Assembly: GCA_026119855.1 (NCBI GenBank)
Contig: JAOWBW010000363.1
Coordinates: 248,001 to 312,000 of the forward strand
Length of the DNA: 64,000 nucleotides
Source of the DNA: Campanula takesimana
Lineage: Eukaryota; Streptophyta; Magnoliopsida; Asterales; Campanulaceae
Direction of reading: 5' to 3'
Shown: one piece after another, positions 22,053 through 33,831 of the stretch
Position numbering within the stretch: position 1 is the first letter of the stretch
Layout: the number at the start of each line of letters is the position of its first letter
Notes under the pieces: generated by a model
Seen by the model: only the letters and a program-made list of their open reading frames with translations
Told to the model about the DNA's origin: nothing
The model's database searches: none
Translations under genes and position numbers: made by a program

Positions 22053-23366
22053 TTATCTTTTGACCATTATAGGTCACCTCAAAGTGACCAAACTGAGAAG
22101 GAAGAAAGATCAAAACTAAATGCATAAGAATATCTTTCGATATCCTGGACTTAAGTGCTTTTAGTTTTGTCGATAGGTGAACTAGTTCTAAATGTACTCC
22201 CTTAAATTCTCGGTACCCTTATACCTTATGGAAACAAGATTCCTAAAGGGTATCAAGGAACGTTTCAGCATCAACATCCTCGGAGACACTGTCCAAAAGG
22301 TCTCCGGGACAACATTCTTTATTATCATTAGGTGCACGCAGTTGGATTATTTTCACTTCTCAGCACTTAAGCAATAACAAGAGAAATGGATCCCTTAATG
22401 CGAGTTCTAGGTCCATATAGCCCAAGATCATAATTATTTGTTTTCCAAGTTTTAAAATTAGTCCCATTTAGCATCGGTACGGTACTCATAGCAGTAATAA
22501 CAGATGAAGCAATGAGAAAATCTGTTGGAATTTGGAGAACAAGAATGAATACAAAACATAAATAAGAAACTACACAATGAATAAATGATTAATTATATCA
22601 ACGAAATCCATTAACAAGGTAATCAACATGACATCAAAACTAATCTTTGGATTGCGAGTTGACTCATAAATGGCTGCCTTAGGTAACAAGCAATTTGAAC
22701 AATGTTTTAATCAAATGCTTAATCTTCCTTTGGGCCGACATAAGCATCTAACAAAACCGGCTTAATGTTCATTTCATTTGTTACCACATGAATGCCCAAG
22801 TTTAGTCAAATGTCAAGATCTTCTTTGGAAAATTCATGTAATTCACATATCAACTCAAACATTCAACACTTTAACAATTTTGGGTTTAAATAACGTTAAT
22901 CACTTAGGCGACAATATTAGTTAAACAATGAATAAAATTGTTTAAGCATATAATTAATCAAGACTTTGTAAGGTTTGAAAAAATATATGTTTTGTTCAAA
23001 AGGGAAAACAAAATGGTGCAGAAACTTAAAATTTTCCAAAATCTGTGAACAGTGCATGCTCGGCCGAGTACAAGGGATGACACGGCCGAGCACCAAATTA
23101 CAGAAACATTGTTGAACTCGGCACACATTGCACGACCGTTCAAAACACAACGCACGACCGTGCAAGCCTTGAGGTTCGCCCGGGTCATTCCTAATACCCG
23201 CCCGGATTTATGTAAGGGGTCCGACCGGACTCGACCAAAGATCCGGCCGGACCATGCCCGTTTTACACACCGTTTCAAAACCCTAATGGGTCCGACTGGA
23301 CCAAATACATGACCCGCCCGGACCACTCACCTTCTGTAGCACCGATTCAAGAATTTCAAGTGCTCG
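22053..23366 (-). other. gag and leader region of the decayed copia element
   Basis: Little coding sequence is recognisable. From 23050 to 23340 it becomes GC-rich with dyad motifs (CTCGGCCGAG, GCACGACCGTGC, GTCCG-CCGGAC). The SIRE-type element is inserted at the right edge; the leader resumes at 37185. Confidence 0.5.
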
Positions 23367-24827
23367 TGTTGGTCCCAGAGGGTAACAAGGGTATAGAACA
23401 GCTAGACGGGGGAGTGAATAGCGGTCCGAAACTTTTTCAAAAATACCCTTAAAATCAACCGAGTACTTATCAGTTTGGCCAACTGCGGTTCAAAGCAGAA
23501 GAACCGAACTGATAAAATGCACAGCGGAGTTTGCGGTTTGGCCAAATATGTTAGTTAAAGAGTTGGGAGGTTTGACTCGAGTTGAGAAAACACTATGATG
23601 CAACAGAATAGTTAAACTTAAAGTTTAAAGGAAAACACAATTCATCTTTCAAGTCATTTCGTATATGGAAACAAGTTCAAGACCACAAACAAGAAAGATA
23701 AATATCAAGACAGAAAATAAAGATCCAACACACAAATTGAAGAGGTTCGTTCTTAAATGAACTACGTCCTCTACCTAGATGGTTAGTCTAGGATTTTCTA
23801 ATAGCTATGAGACTTGTATTAATTTAGAGGAGGTTTTACAAGATGAATCTAAACTCTAAACAATAAGTCTAACCTAAGCTATAATAACAACCGGTGTTTT
23901 CGAAGTATATAATCTATGTGATCATATAAATCGGGTGTGTGTGTGAAAAGAAATCAAATGCTCTAAGTATCTAAATGATGGTTGAGCAAATGGAATTCTT
24001 TCGGTGTAAAGGCTAAGTATGAACGGTTGATAGGCTTGAAGCTTTGATGAAGAACTGGGTTTGCAATGGAGATGGTTTGAAGATATGAATATCTGGGTTT
24101 AAATCTTCAAAGCAAACTTGAATACTTGGGAATGAATCTCTTGAAGCTCAGCAACCTTCATTGTTGAATAATGAAGGCTATTTATAGGCAGAGCACCCTT
24201 GTGACCGTTGGGTAAAGATTTGAATCAAATCTGAAGGGTACAGTGCTGTCGAAATCCCATTGGTTGAGCTGTCATTTTCGTCCTTGGTTTTGTCTTGTAG
24301 TCCTAGGTAGTTGTTGCACCACTACCTGACATTTGTCCTTTGTTGTAGAAAGGACTAACGGTAAACAATTCAAACTGATAGACAAACCGACATTCCTTGC
24401 AGAAACTCCAAGTTAACTTAGAGTTATTTTGACATGACATAACAACATCCTTTTACGGTCAAAGAGGGAATGTTTGTCTAAGGAATAAATGACATATCTT
24501 TATTTCTTCAATAACTGCTCTGCGGTTTCACCAAGCATAGGGGCGGTTTGAAGAATGATCTTGATGGGCGGTTTCATCAAACATGCAAACTGCAGTTTGA
24601 TGAAAACTGAAGGGCTCCATGCTGGCGGTCTCAAGATGACGGCTTGAAGCACTAAATCGCTAAAGATACAACCGAACTATACTCAGCCTAGACAACTAAA
24701 AATCTAGAAATGGACTTATCTAAAAATTGAAGTAGAACTTCATTACATGCGGTCCTAAAGTCTATAAAAAGACACATGTCATGGATCAATCAAATTAAAG
24801 TGGGTGTACTAACAATGAATCCTAACA
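23367..24827 (-). repeat. 3' LTR of the SIRE-type element
   Basis: TG...CA ends. TATA box at 24178-24187 (minus CTATAAATAG). Contains several GCGGTT motifs. Confidence 0.93.
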
Positions 24828-25295
24828 ATCTCCCCCAATTTGATTGATGCCATTACCACACTATGATAATAGCAAAACATTGTACTTAGTAAGAACATGT
24901 CAGAAATAAATTTCATGAAATTGCATGTCCCAAGTTAATGCACACACTATGCTAGATCATAGATTTCTAATCTATCAAAAACAAAGGATATGAAGAAAAG
25001 ATAGAAAAGAAATACATTCAGATGCATAAAAGATGATATGATTTTGAGGATCAGAAATGCATGTTTAAACTGAATGTTTAAAACATAATGCACTTAAAAG
25101 TATTTTCATGATGAATGTAGTGCATGAGGTTTTAAGAAATACAAGCATTGTTTCACAAACAAGCAGTTTGAATAAACAAAGTTTTGGAAACAGAATGCTA
25201 TGCAGTCATTCTCATTATAATTCAATCATAAAGGATAGTAACTTACAATGTATGAATTACAAGAGACATCAAAAAGAAAGACTACGAAATGAAAT
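24828..25295 (-). other. 3' untranslated region of the SIRE-type element
   Basis: It starts with the purine tract (minus AAATTGGGGGAGAT) next to the LTR. The rest is A-rich, without an ORF, up to the env-like stop codon at 25296-25298. Confidence 0.6.
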
Positions 25296-28200
25296 CTAGT
25301 CTACTTCATCTGCAACAGAACCCCTTGCAGCAGCAGCAGCATCTGTGGTTTGGTTCTGAACGGTTTGAGCGTCTTGAGCAGCTTGTTCTTCTGCAACTTG
25401 AGCATCAACAGCAGGGGCGGTTTGATCAACATTTCTAGAATCGGATCCACGGGAGGTTTCAAAAACAAAGTCAGCTGCACAAAGTCGAACTTCAGTCGGT
25501 TCACCAATCTTTAATTCAATTGCAGCGGCTTGCTTGACAAGTTTCCCGGTTCTATGCAGGATAAGTTCTGAAGAATCAAGTGCATGCTGGGCCAGAATGT
25601 CAAGTTTCTCAACAACAGATTGAAGTGATGCATCAACGGCTTGAAACTTTAAGTTGCAAAGATCATTGTTGGTTCTGAAAAGATCTTAAAGAGCCAGTTG
25701 ATTTTCCAAAATTAAGTTCAGTCTCTCATCTAGCTGTTGTTGTCTTGACCTATCATCAAATCTCTCATTCACTCTCTCCCCTTTAATGGCATCAAGATCA
25801 GATTGTAAAGTGAGGAGATGAGTGTCAAACCTAGAAGTGGCGGTTTGCTGATGAACTTGAATATTCCTAACCGCATCTATTAAATCAGCGGTTGTAGCAT
25901 GAAGGGGTAGAATTGGATAGGAATGAATTGAAGAGGACGGTTCATCAGAGGGAGTGTAGTCAGGAATGTGCTCATCACAGGAAGTATCATCATCAGAAAT
26001 TTGGATGGCATCATCAGACTAATGGGATGAAGAAGGCATTTTGGCTTTACCTTTCAAGAGAATGTGTGCCTCTTCTAAAGTTTGACCCATAGAAACCCTA
26101 ATGGCGGTTTCAAGTTTTATGGGATCAAAAGGAAGGAAAAAATAATAAGGAATGATTTCGGTTTGAGGAGGAGAAGGAGGAGGAGGAGGAGAAGGAAGAG
26201 CAACATATCTCATATATTCATCATAAAGAAAAATGGAAGGAGAAGGTACAAGGAATAATCTATAGAGATTGAGAATGCAGAGACAATTAAAGAATAGAAA
26301 GAATTAGGAGGCAAGAGTGGGATCCATGAGTACCTGATAGGCAATCTCACCCATCAACTGTTCTGCAACAGAAATAATTATTTTTTCAACTGCGGCTTCC
26401 ATCTCATCCTTGGGAAAAATAGCATAGGGGTTAGGGCGGCCAGCCTTCAAGAATTTGTCTTCGGTTTGGCGGCGGCACGAGCATGGGCTCTAGCCCTTCT
26501 TTCCCTAGAGGTTTCAGTCTTGAACCGCTTCAGATATCTTGCTAAGTCAGCAGCATTCTTTCATTTCTTTGTCTTCAGTTTAATGAATGAAACCGATGGC
26601 GGAGCAGATGGAGAAACTGAAGACTGAGCCATCGGTTGGACCGACGTAGAAACCGAAGGTTGAGCAGATAAAAGAACTGGTGATGGTTGAACCGCTGCAG
26701 CATATGGTAAGTCTGGAGATGAAGATGGAGTATGTTCTGGAGAATCAAAGTCCAGCTTTCTTTTAAGAGAAGGAGGGGAGACCTCAACCATCATTGGGTC
26801 AATACCTGCCTTTCTCATCTCAGCTCTTTCTCTTAATTCTTTAGCAAATGGACCTTCAAGAGGTGAATGATCCCTTTTGTAGTCAGCCTCACTGAAGTCT
26901 ACAGCTCCTGGTGGCCTTGACTGCCAACGTTCCACATAATCACTTTTCTTCACCAACTTTCTCTTCTTCTTTGGCGGTTGAACCTCAAGAACTTCATCAT
27001 CTTGCTCAGGTTCACCAAGTGCCTCAGACATATCAGTCTGCTCAGGCAATGCTGCAGCCTCAAACTCATCGGTTTGCTCAGGCTGAACCGCAATGGTAGA
27101 TACATCGGTTTTTTCAACTAGAACCACATCCTCAGACACTTCGGTCTGTTCAGGATCGGTTTGAGAGGAGGGTTTGATGTTTGGGAAGGCTTTGTAAATT
27201 TCAGCCAACTGTTCTTCAGAGAACTAAACAGAGGGCGGTTTAGAAGATGAAGGTTTAGGAGGAGAGGAGATAGGAAGGAAAAGATGAGGTAAAGGGATGA
27301 GTTCAGGAATGGATTTAGCTTTGGCAGCTTTGAGAGAACTGGCATCCATGGCAAAGTTGATGGATTTCTCCACATTTTGATGTACTGGAGAGAGAGGTTT
27401 AATTTGAGGTTTGGGAATTGATGGTTTAGAAGTGATAGGTTTGGAAAGGGTAGGAGATAGTCTGATGGGGGGGAAAAGAGGTTGAAGAAGATGAAGGTTT
27501 TGATGACTGTTTGGATGAGGGTTTAGGAGGCGGTTTGGATAAGTCGGCTTTGGTAATAATTGGAGGGATTTGAGCAGTTCCCTTTCTCTTTCTTGGAGCA
27601 GCGGTTTCCTTGGGACGAGCCGCAGGTATAGACCGAACTGCAGGCTCCTCCTCAACCGCAGACTCCCCCTCAGCCTGTACCGCGGTCTGAGCTAACTGAC
27701 TTAACCCCAGTCGGTTTAAAGTAGCAGTTTGACCTTCATTTCGTAGCATCGTAGCATGGGCCTGATCAGCAATGGCACCAGCATACGGTTTCCCAGATTT
27801 GTTGAGCCGAGCCTCAGGAAATGGGCCACGTTCGGCTTCAGGAAGAGGGTCCTCATTCCAAACTGTTTGAGCATACCGCCATCCAAATGCGGTTCTGAAG
27901 GCGTCAAGTTTAGATAATCCAAAGATAGATTTTTCAATTGGATCCAACCAATAGTCCTTGTTTTCAGCAGAGAACTTGAAAATGGCAGTATCTTGATGCA
28001 GGAACTTAGTTAGCAGCCTGCAATGAGTTCTGACCTTGGATTTTCCAGCGGCTTTAGCAGCATGGAGGCGGTTTAGAGCATTTATGATCTCCTTCATCAC
28101 AACCTTGGGCCAGTGCAGTTTCTTCCCTTTAAGAATGGCCACACAGTAAGCATACTGTTCACTTGTAAAGTTGTTGTGGTTTCCATTCTTGCACATGACC

Positions 28201-29337
28201 CCAGAATCCACCAATTCACATAGATGAGCCATCACCTCTCCAAAGTCCTTTTTGGAGGAATTCTTGGTGGAGAAAGAATTAACTCCAATCAACTCCATTG
28301 TAGTATTGCTTAGAAGTTTCGGTTTTATCCCCATAACTCCAGATTTCTCAAGACCAGCTAGAACTGCGATCTTGGAAGCGGTTAGGATCACTTTTTTGCC
28401 ACAGACGGTGGACTTGATAACATCTTCAAATTTCATTTCTCCGGATTCCAGATCCCTTATCGGTTCTCCTCTTACATCTAGTAAGGCAGCCTTTGTGGAG
28501 ATCCCATTCTCAAAGAATTCGGCGCAGATAATCGTAACAAACTGCGGTTCATCCATAAGAAACAAAGGTAGCAGCTTTGCATCATTCAGCAGTTTGAGGA
28601 GCTTCCTTCCAACTGCATCTTGTTTAATTTCATCCTCAAGTATTCTAGAACCGGGAACAAAGTTTGAGGGATCCTAAAAAATTTTCTAAGTTAGAAATAG
28701 CTTAAAGAATGATAGTTTGAATCTTTAAGCAAACCGCGGTTTGATTAAGTCCTACAAACTATAACAATGAATCCTAACAATGAAAACATGCGGTTCAAGG
28801 AGAGTAAGGGTAAAAATGTAAAAACAAAGAATGAATGAACAGTGAAGACAAAACGAATCAAAGAGGAAAATTTTGAAAAAGAGTTGGAATGCATGAAGAA
28901 CACGAAGAACAGAGTATGAATATGCAAAACAAAATCTTAACCAAAATATGGAAAAATTATACCAAAATGATCACAAAGGGCAGATTCTAACAAAGTTCTA
29001 AATAAACCAAGACAAATAACAACACATGAACCCAGAATCTGCAAAATTTCGCAAGAACACCAAATGACCCCAAAATTGATTTTGCTCAAAATTGAACACA
29101 AATCTTAAAACAAAGTAATCAAACAGTATATTTAAGTAAATGCGATCACAAACCAACCAAGAAATTGAAGAAAAAGCATAAAATGATCAAAGGAAGATGA
29201 ACAAGCTTTTAAGCTTCAACAATGGCGGATAAATGAAATATACTGAGTTAGGGTTCAGAAATTCATACCATATCAGGCTTCGATGGTTTGGACGATGTAG
29301 AAGAAGAAGCAAGACCAATTGATTTCTTTGGTGCCAT
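25296..29337 (-). pseudogene. env-like third ORF of the SIRE-type element, with a candidate 595-bp intron; broken
   Basis: A short first exon (ATG at 29337, 23 codons) ends at 29269 with a good donor (ATG|GTATGA). A pyrimidine-poor but T-rich acceptor (TTTTTTAG|GAT) at 28674 joins it in frame to a long frame from 28673 to about 27480. Breaks: a one-base frameshift in or near a C7 run at about 27470, then TAG at 27224-27226, TGA at 26561-26563, a disturbed segment near 26470, and later stops near 26285 and 26019. The frame then ends at 25296. The N-terminal 300 residues resemble the globular domain of plant env-like or transposon proteins (TASKIAVLAGL, GWRYAQTVW). The middle is Pro/Ser/Lys-rich with a basic PPKKKRKLVKK stretch like a nuclear signal. 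The C-terminal third is heptad-like and Ala/Gln-rich. I see no signal peptide or clear membrane span, so the env label rests on position only. Confidence 0.75.
28674..29268 (-). other. candidate intron in the env-like ORF
   Basis: Donor GT at 29268-29267 and acceptor AG at 28675-28674, AT-rich, phase 0. It contains stops in all frames, so the first exon is useful only if spliced. Confidence 0.55.
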
Positions 29338-29932
29338 AAAAAATATTTTGTTTAAGTAAGAAAATTTTGAGTGAGAACAGAGAGAGAGAGGAGTGCGTAC
29401 AGAAGAGAGAGAAAGGGTTTTTGCTAAAAAGAGTAAGAAGGTAAAAAGATAAATTGAAAAATGGTTTGTCTTTTATACTCAATTAACCACCTCGGGTAGT
29501 GGAGCGGGCATGACGGCTGAAGGAAACTCAACCGTCAGTGTACCTGTCGATTCGCATTCAATGCGGCAGAGATAATTGCAAAAAGGTCCTTAAAGAATGA
29601 AGTGACATAAAGTAGGGACTAAAATGCAATTTCATACCTGAGCGGTTTTGCGTAAACCGACTTACCTTTTCCTCATTATCGGTTTTGATGAAACCGATAT
29701 CTTTCAGATCTATCTTCGGTTTCAGTAGAGAAAACCGAAACCTTGCTTTGACAATTCGGTTTGGATAAAACTGAAGTTGTTCTTCTTGACTCTTCGGTTT
29801 GAATGGAATCTTTAGCCGAACCGTTTTGTTGCGGTTTCGTCGATTGAACCGCAAGCTATTTGCATTTTCTTAATAGAGCCAAAATACTTAACAAAAATTA
29901 TTAGAACAAAAAATAAATAGGCATGAATTATA

Positions 29933-32900
29933 TTAAGTAAGTTCCAGCATACCCATTTCTCCTCGTAAATGAAAGAACCTAGAATTTTCAAGCGGTTTGG
30001 TGAGAATATCTGCAATTTGATCGTCGGTTCCCACCTTTGCTAGAAAAATGTTCTTCTTTTCAACATGATCTTTGAGGAAATGATATCTTATGTCAATGTG
30101 CTTGGTTTTTGAGTGTTGTACTGGATTATTAGAGATTGATATTGCTGCAGTACTATCACAGTAGATAGGGCAGTTCTTCTCAAATACTTCATAGTCTTCC
30201 AACTGCTGTTTCATCCAGAGAATTTGAGAGCAACAACTTCCAGCCGCAATATATTCAGCTTCAGCGGTTGAGAGTGAAACCGATGCTTGTTTCTTGCTGG
30301 ACCATGATACAAGCCGTGTTCCAAGGAACTGACAAGTACCACTTGTGCTCTTTCTGCTTATCTTACATGCTGCAAAGTCAGCATCTGAATAACCTAATAG
30401 ATCAAATGAAGATTCTTTGGAGTACCAAAGTCCAAGGTTAATAGATCCACATAAATATCTAATAATTCTTTTAACAGCAATAAGATGATATTCTCTAGGG
30501 TCAGCTTGAAATCTAGCACAAACACAAACACTGAACATGATATCTGGCCTACTAGCAGTTAAGTAAAGTAAAGAGCCAATCATACCTCGGTAGAGAGTCT
30601 GATCAACTTTCTTACCTCGTTCATCTTGATCCAAACTGCAGGCCTTTTGCATTGGGGTATCAACTGGCTTAGCGGTTTCAAGCCCAAATTTCTTGATCAA
30701 ATCTTTGGTATATTTGGCTTGGTTGATAAAAATTCCATCATGACATTGCTTGATTTGGAGTCCAAGAAAGAATGTCAACTCTCCCATCATACTCATCTCA
30801 AATTTACCTTTCATAAGCTTCTCAAACTTAACACACATAGTCTCATTAGTAGAACCGAAAATAATATCATCAACATATATTTGAACTAATAATGAATGAC
30901 CTTTGTGTTTAGCAATAAATAGGGTTGTATCAATTTTACCTTTAGAGAAGCCTTGTTCAATAAGAAATTTAGATAGAGTATCATACCATGCGCTTGGAGC
31001 TTGCTTGAGTCCATACAAGGCCTTCTTGAGCTTGAAGACATGATTGAGATATTTGTTGTCTTCAAATCCTGGAGGTTGAGCTACATAAACTTCTTCTTGT
31101 AGTTCACCATTCAGAAATGCACTCTTCACATCCATTTGATATAACTTGAATTTCTTGAAGGAGGCATAGGCCAGGAACAATCTAATGGCTTCAAGTCTGG
31201 CTACAGGGGCAAAGGTTTCATCATAATCAATCCCTTCTTCTTGCCTATAACCTTGAGCAACCAACCTTGCTTTGTTTCTAGTAATAGTACCATTTTCATC
31301 CATCTTATTTCTGTATACCCATTTTGTTCCAATTACAGTGTGATCTCTGGGCCTTGGAACTAGAGTCCAAACTTTGCATCTTTCAAACTGATTAAGCTCT
31401 TCTTGCATTGCAGCTACCCAACTTGGATCACTTAGAGCTTCATCTACCTTCTTCGGTTCCATCTGAGATAATAGTGCGGTTGAGAACAAACTGTGGTTAT
31501 CTCTATGAGTTAAGCTTCCTCTTGTCTGAACACCAGAACTGATAGGACCTATAACATTAGTTGTTGGATGGTCTCTATGCTCATTGATTTCTAGAGGGAG
31601 GTCTTCATGAACCACTATTTCTTGAAGATTTTCCAGAGGAGGCTCTTCTTGATATTCATTGAAATCTTCATTGAAGGTGATGTTTGGAACTGGATCAACG
31701 GTTTGAATGGGATCAGAAGAATGCGGTTCTACAGCAACACCTTCGGTTTGATTTGGAGTGGCTGGAGAACCTGATGGAGCGGTTTGAGTAGGTTGGTCAT
31801 TTGCGGTTGCATGATTAGGGTAAGATGTACCTGTGTCAAAACCACTAAAATCATCAGTAACATTTGGAGCCATATGTGGCTCAAGAAGATTATGTTCATC
31901 AAATGTAACATGGACTGACTCTACAATTTTTAAAGATGTCTTATTGAAATAACGAAAAGCTTTGGAGTGTTTTGAATAACCAACAAAAATACTTTCATCG
32001 GCCTTAGCATCAAATTTACCTCGATGTTCTTTGCCATTGTACAAGATGTAGCACTTGCATCCAAATATCTTGAAGAAGGCAATGTTGGGTGGTCTGCCTC
32101 TCCACAATTCATAAGGAGTCTTGTTGTGAACTTTGATGATTAGGGAACGGTTCTGGGTGAAACATGCGGTATTGACAGCTTCAGCCCAGAAGTATTTGGG
32201 AAGCTTTGCTTCTGCAATCATTGTCTTCCTGGCTTCAATCAAAGTCCTGTTCTTTCTTTCTACAACTCCATTCTGTTGTGGAACCCCAGTGGCAGAGAAG
32301 TTATGATCAATTCTATGATCATCACAATATTGGGCAACACCATTGTTTGTAAATTCGGTTCCATTATCTGAACGCACGGCAACAATGTCATCCAATTTCT
32401 GAGTTTGGAGCTGTCTAAAGAGAGCGGTTATGATGCCATAAGTATCATCTTTAGAGGCCATCGTTTCCACCCATGTATATCTTGAATAATCATCAACCAC
32501 CACAAGTGTATAGCGGTTTCCTCCAATACTGGCGGTTGGGACAGGTCCAAATAAATCTATGTGCAGCAGTTGCAAACAGCGGTTCGTTGAAGGTGCGGTT
32601 TTACTAGGAAATGACTGTTTGGGCTGCTTTCCAAGCTGGCATGCTTTACACTTTTCATCATGATGGTCAGCCACTTTGGGTAGTCCTTTTACTAGACCAT
32701 CCCTGTGCAGTTTTGCTAGATACTTGAAGTTCAAGTGGCTGAGCCGCTTATGCCATAACCAGCTGCTTTCACTTATATTTTTGGCTACAAAACAGAGGTC
32801 AGCAATAGAAACAATATTGCTTAAATCTATCATATAAACATCACCTGTTCTGTTGCCAGTCAGTAGAGTGACTCCAGAGGAAGCATCTTTGATATAACAG

Positions 32901-33211
32901 TTAGTTGATGTGAAGATGCAGTTCATTCCTTTGTCACAAAACTGAGATATGGAGAGAATGTTGTGCTTAAGTCCTTCTACTAGTGACACATTTTCTATAG
33001 TCACCTTTCCTCGTTTGATTTCTCTATATCCTACTGTTTCTCCTTTCTTGTTGTTACCAAACACTACTGGGGGACCTTTCATTTGGATGAAACTGCAGAG
33101 TAGTTCGGAATCTCCAGTCATGTGTCGTGAGCATCCACTATCCAAATACCAGAGATCCTTCTTCTTCTTAGCGGTTCCAGCCATAAAACATGACATCTGA
33201 AAAATAAACAT
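29933..33211 (-). CDS. Pol polyprotein (protease, integrase, reverse transcriptase, RNase H) of the SIRE-type element
   Basis: An intact 1092-codon frame. Approximate order: aspartic protease motif LDSGCSRHMTG (23-33); pre-integrase zinc domain with His residues near 153 and CKACQLGK near 187; integrase core with Asp in DLFGP (218), Asp in SDNGTEF (282) and Glu in VVERKNRT (315); reverse transcriptase with QMDVKSAFLNGE (691), LYGLKQAP and the YVDD box (779); RNase H with DADFA (943) and STAEAEY (981); and the C-terminal DILTKPLENSRF. All expected catalytic residues are visible. It would process gag-pol, copy RNA into DNA and integrate it. The frame differs from gag by one position; the upstream in-frame triplets include one TAA, so how pol is reached is not obvious. 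The coding start is arbitrary because pol is normally part of a fusion. Confidence 0.95.
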   Translation of the reverse strand: MFIFQMSCFMAGTAKKKKDLWYLDSGCSRHMTGDSELLCSFIQMKGPPVVFGNNKKGETVGYREIKRGKVTIENVSLVEGLKHNILSISQFCDKGMNCIFTSTNCYIKDASSGVTLLTGNRTGDVYMIDLSNIVSIADLCFVAKNISESSWLWHKRLSHLNFKYLAKLHRDGLVKGLPKVADHHDEKCKACQLGKQPKQSFPSKTAPSTNRCLQLLHIDLFGPVPTASIGGNRYTLVVVDDYSRYTWVETMASKDDTYGIITALFRQLQTQKLDDIVAVRSDNGTEFTNNGVAQYCDDHRIDHNFSATGVPQQNGVVERKNRTLIEARKTMIAEAKLPKYFWAEAVNTACFTQNRSLIIKVHNKTPYELWRGRPPNIAFFKIFGCKCYILYNGKEHRGKFDAKADESIFVGYSKHSKAFRYFNKTSLKIVESVHVTFDEHNLLEPHMAPNVTDDFSGFDTGTSYPNHATANDQPTQTAPSGSPATPNQTEGVAVEPHSSDPIQTVDPVPNITFNEDFNEYQEEPPLENLQEIVVHEDLPLEINEHRDHPTTNVIGPISSGVQTRGSLTHRDNHSLFSTALLSQMEPKKVDEALSDPSWVAAMQEELNQFERCKVWTLVPRPRDHTVIGTKWVYRNKMDENGTITRNKARLVAQGYRQEEGIDYDETFAPVARLEAIRLFLAYASFKKFKLYQMDVKSAFLNGELQEEVYVAQPPGFEDNKYLNHVFKLKKALYGLKQAPSAWYDTLSKFLIEQGFSKGKIDTTLFIAKHKGHSLLVQIYVDDIIFGSTNETMCVKFEKLMKGKFEMSMMGELTFFLGLQIKQCHDGIFINQAKYTKDLIKKFGLETAKPVDTPMQKACSLDQDERGKKVDQTLYRGMIGSLLYLTASRPDIMFSVCVCARFQADPREYHLIAVKRIIRYLCGSINLGLWYSKESSFDLLGYSDADFAACKISRKSTSGTCQFLGTRLVSWSSKKQASVSLSTAEAEYIAAGSCCSQILWMKQQLEDYEVFEKNCPIYCDSTAAISISNNPVQHSKTKHIDIRYHFLKDHVEKKNIFLAKVGTDDQIADILTKPLENSRFFHLRGEMGMLELT

Positions 33212-33249
33212 GAAAGGTTTTGGTCCCCCTTATTCCTTGGGTCCTAGGG

Positions 33250-33831
33250 TTAGCAGCTTTTTTGGACCCACACCTGTTTGACCTTAGGATTTTTACGTCC
33301 CTTGGCATTGGGTGTGAATCTTAAAAGACAATGACCAGCACTATGACCAAAATCAATACAAATAGCACAATGAATAAATCCAGGTTTTGGTTGCGGTTTT
33401 ACAAACCCTTTACTGACCTTCGGTTTCTCATGCTTTACTGGGTCAGCGGTTTTGGCTTTAACAAAGATTACCTTCTTGAGCTCAACTTTCCTCTTTGGTG
33501 CGGCTTTATGGAAAATAATAGGAATTTCCTTAAACCGACTAGGAGCGGTTTCATCACTCAATACTTCCTTGGTTGCCTCAGCCGCTATGGATTTCTCTTT
33601 CCACTTTGAATCTCTCCCAGTCTGGTTTTTAGGGTACTCAAAGAAATAATTTTGCCTTTTAATTTCTTGTTTTGAGCCCTTTTTATCAGCATGATTAACC
33701 TTAGGAATTTCTTTGGTTTGTTCAGTAGGTTTCACACCACCTTCGGCACAGAGACAAGGACACTTACACCCATCATCGGTTTTAAACCCCAATCCACTTT
33801 TATCCGAAGTAGGAATTTGTGAATTTAGGAT
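33250..33831 (-). CDS. gag extension with a second zinc knuckle, after an in-frame stop
   Basis: It lies in the same frame as gag, right after TAA (33832-33834), and runs to a TAA at 33250. It is Lys-rich and contains a complete CX2CX4HX4C knuckle, CAICIDFGHSAGHC. It ends with the phrase VWVQKSC, like the gag-pol junction of related elements. It has no ATG of its own near its beginning, so it is probably made only by read-through of the TAA or in copies without that stop. Confidence 0.7.
   Translation of the reverse strand: MLNSQIPTSDKSGLGFKTDDGCKCPCLCAEGGVKPTEQTKEIPKVNHADKKGSKQEIKRQNYFFEYPKNQTGRDSKWKEKSIAAEATKEVLSDETAPSRFKEIPIIFHKAAPKRKVELKKVIFVKAKTADPVKHEKPKVSKGFVKPQPKPGFIHCAICIDFGHSAGHCLLRFTPNAKGRKNPKVKQVWVQKSC

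Noticed and set aside
26343..26400. Second intron in the env-like ORF with donor near 26334
   Set aside because: A CAG|GTACTC donor is present, but no acceptor in the right phase was found before the frame resumes.
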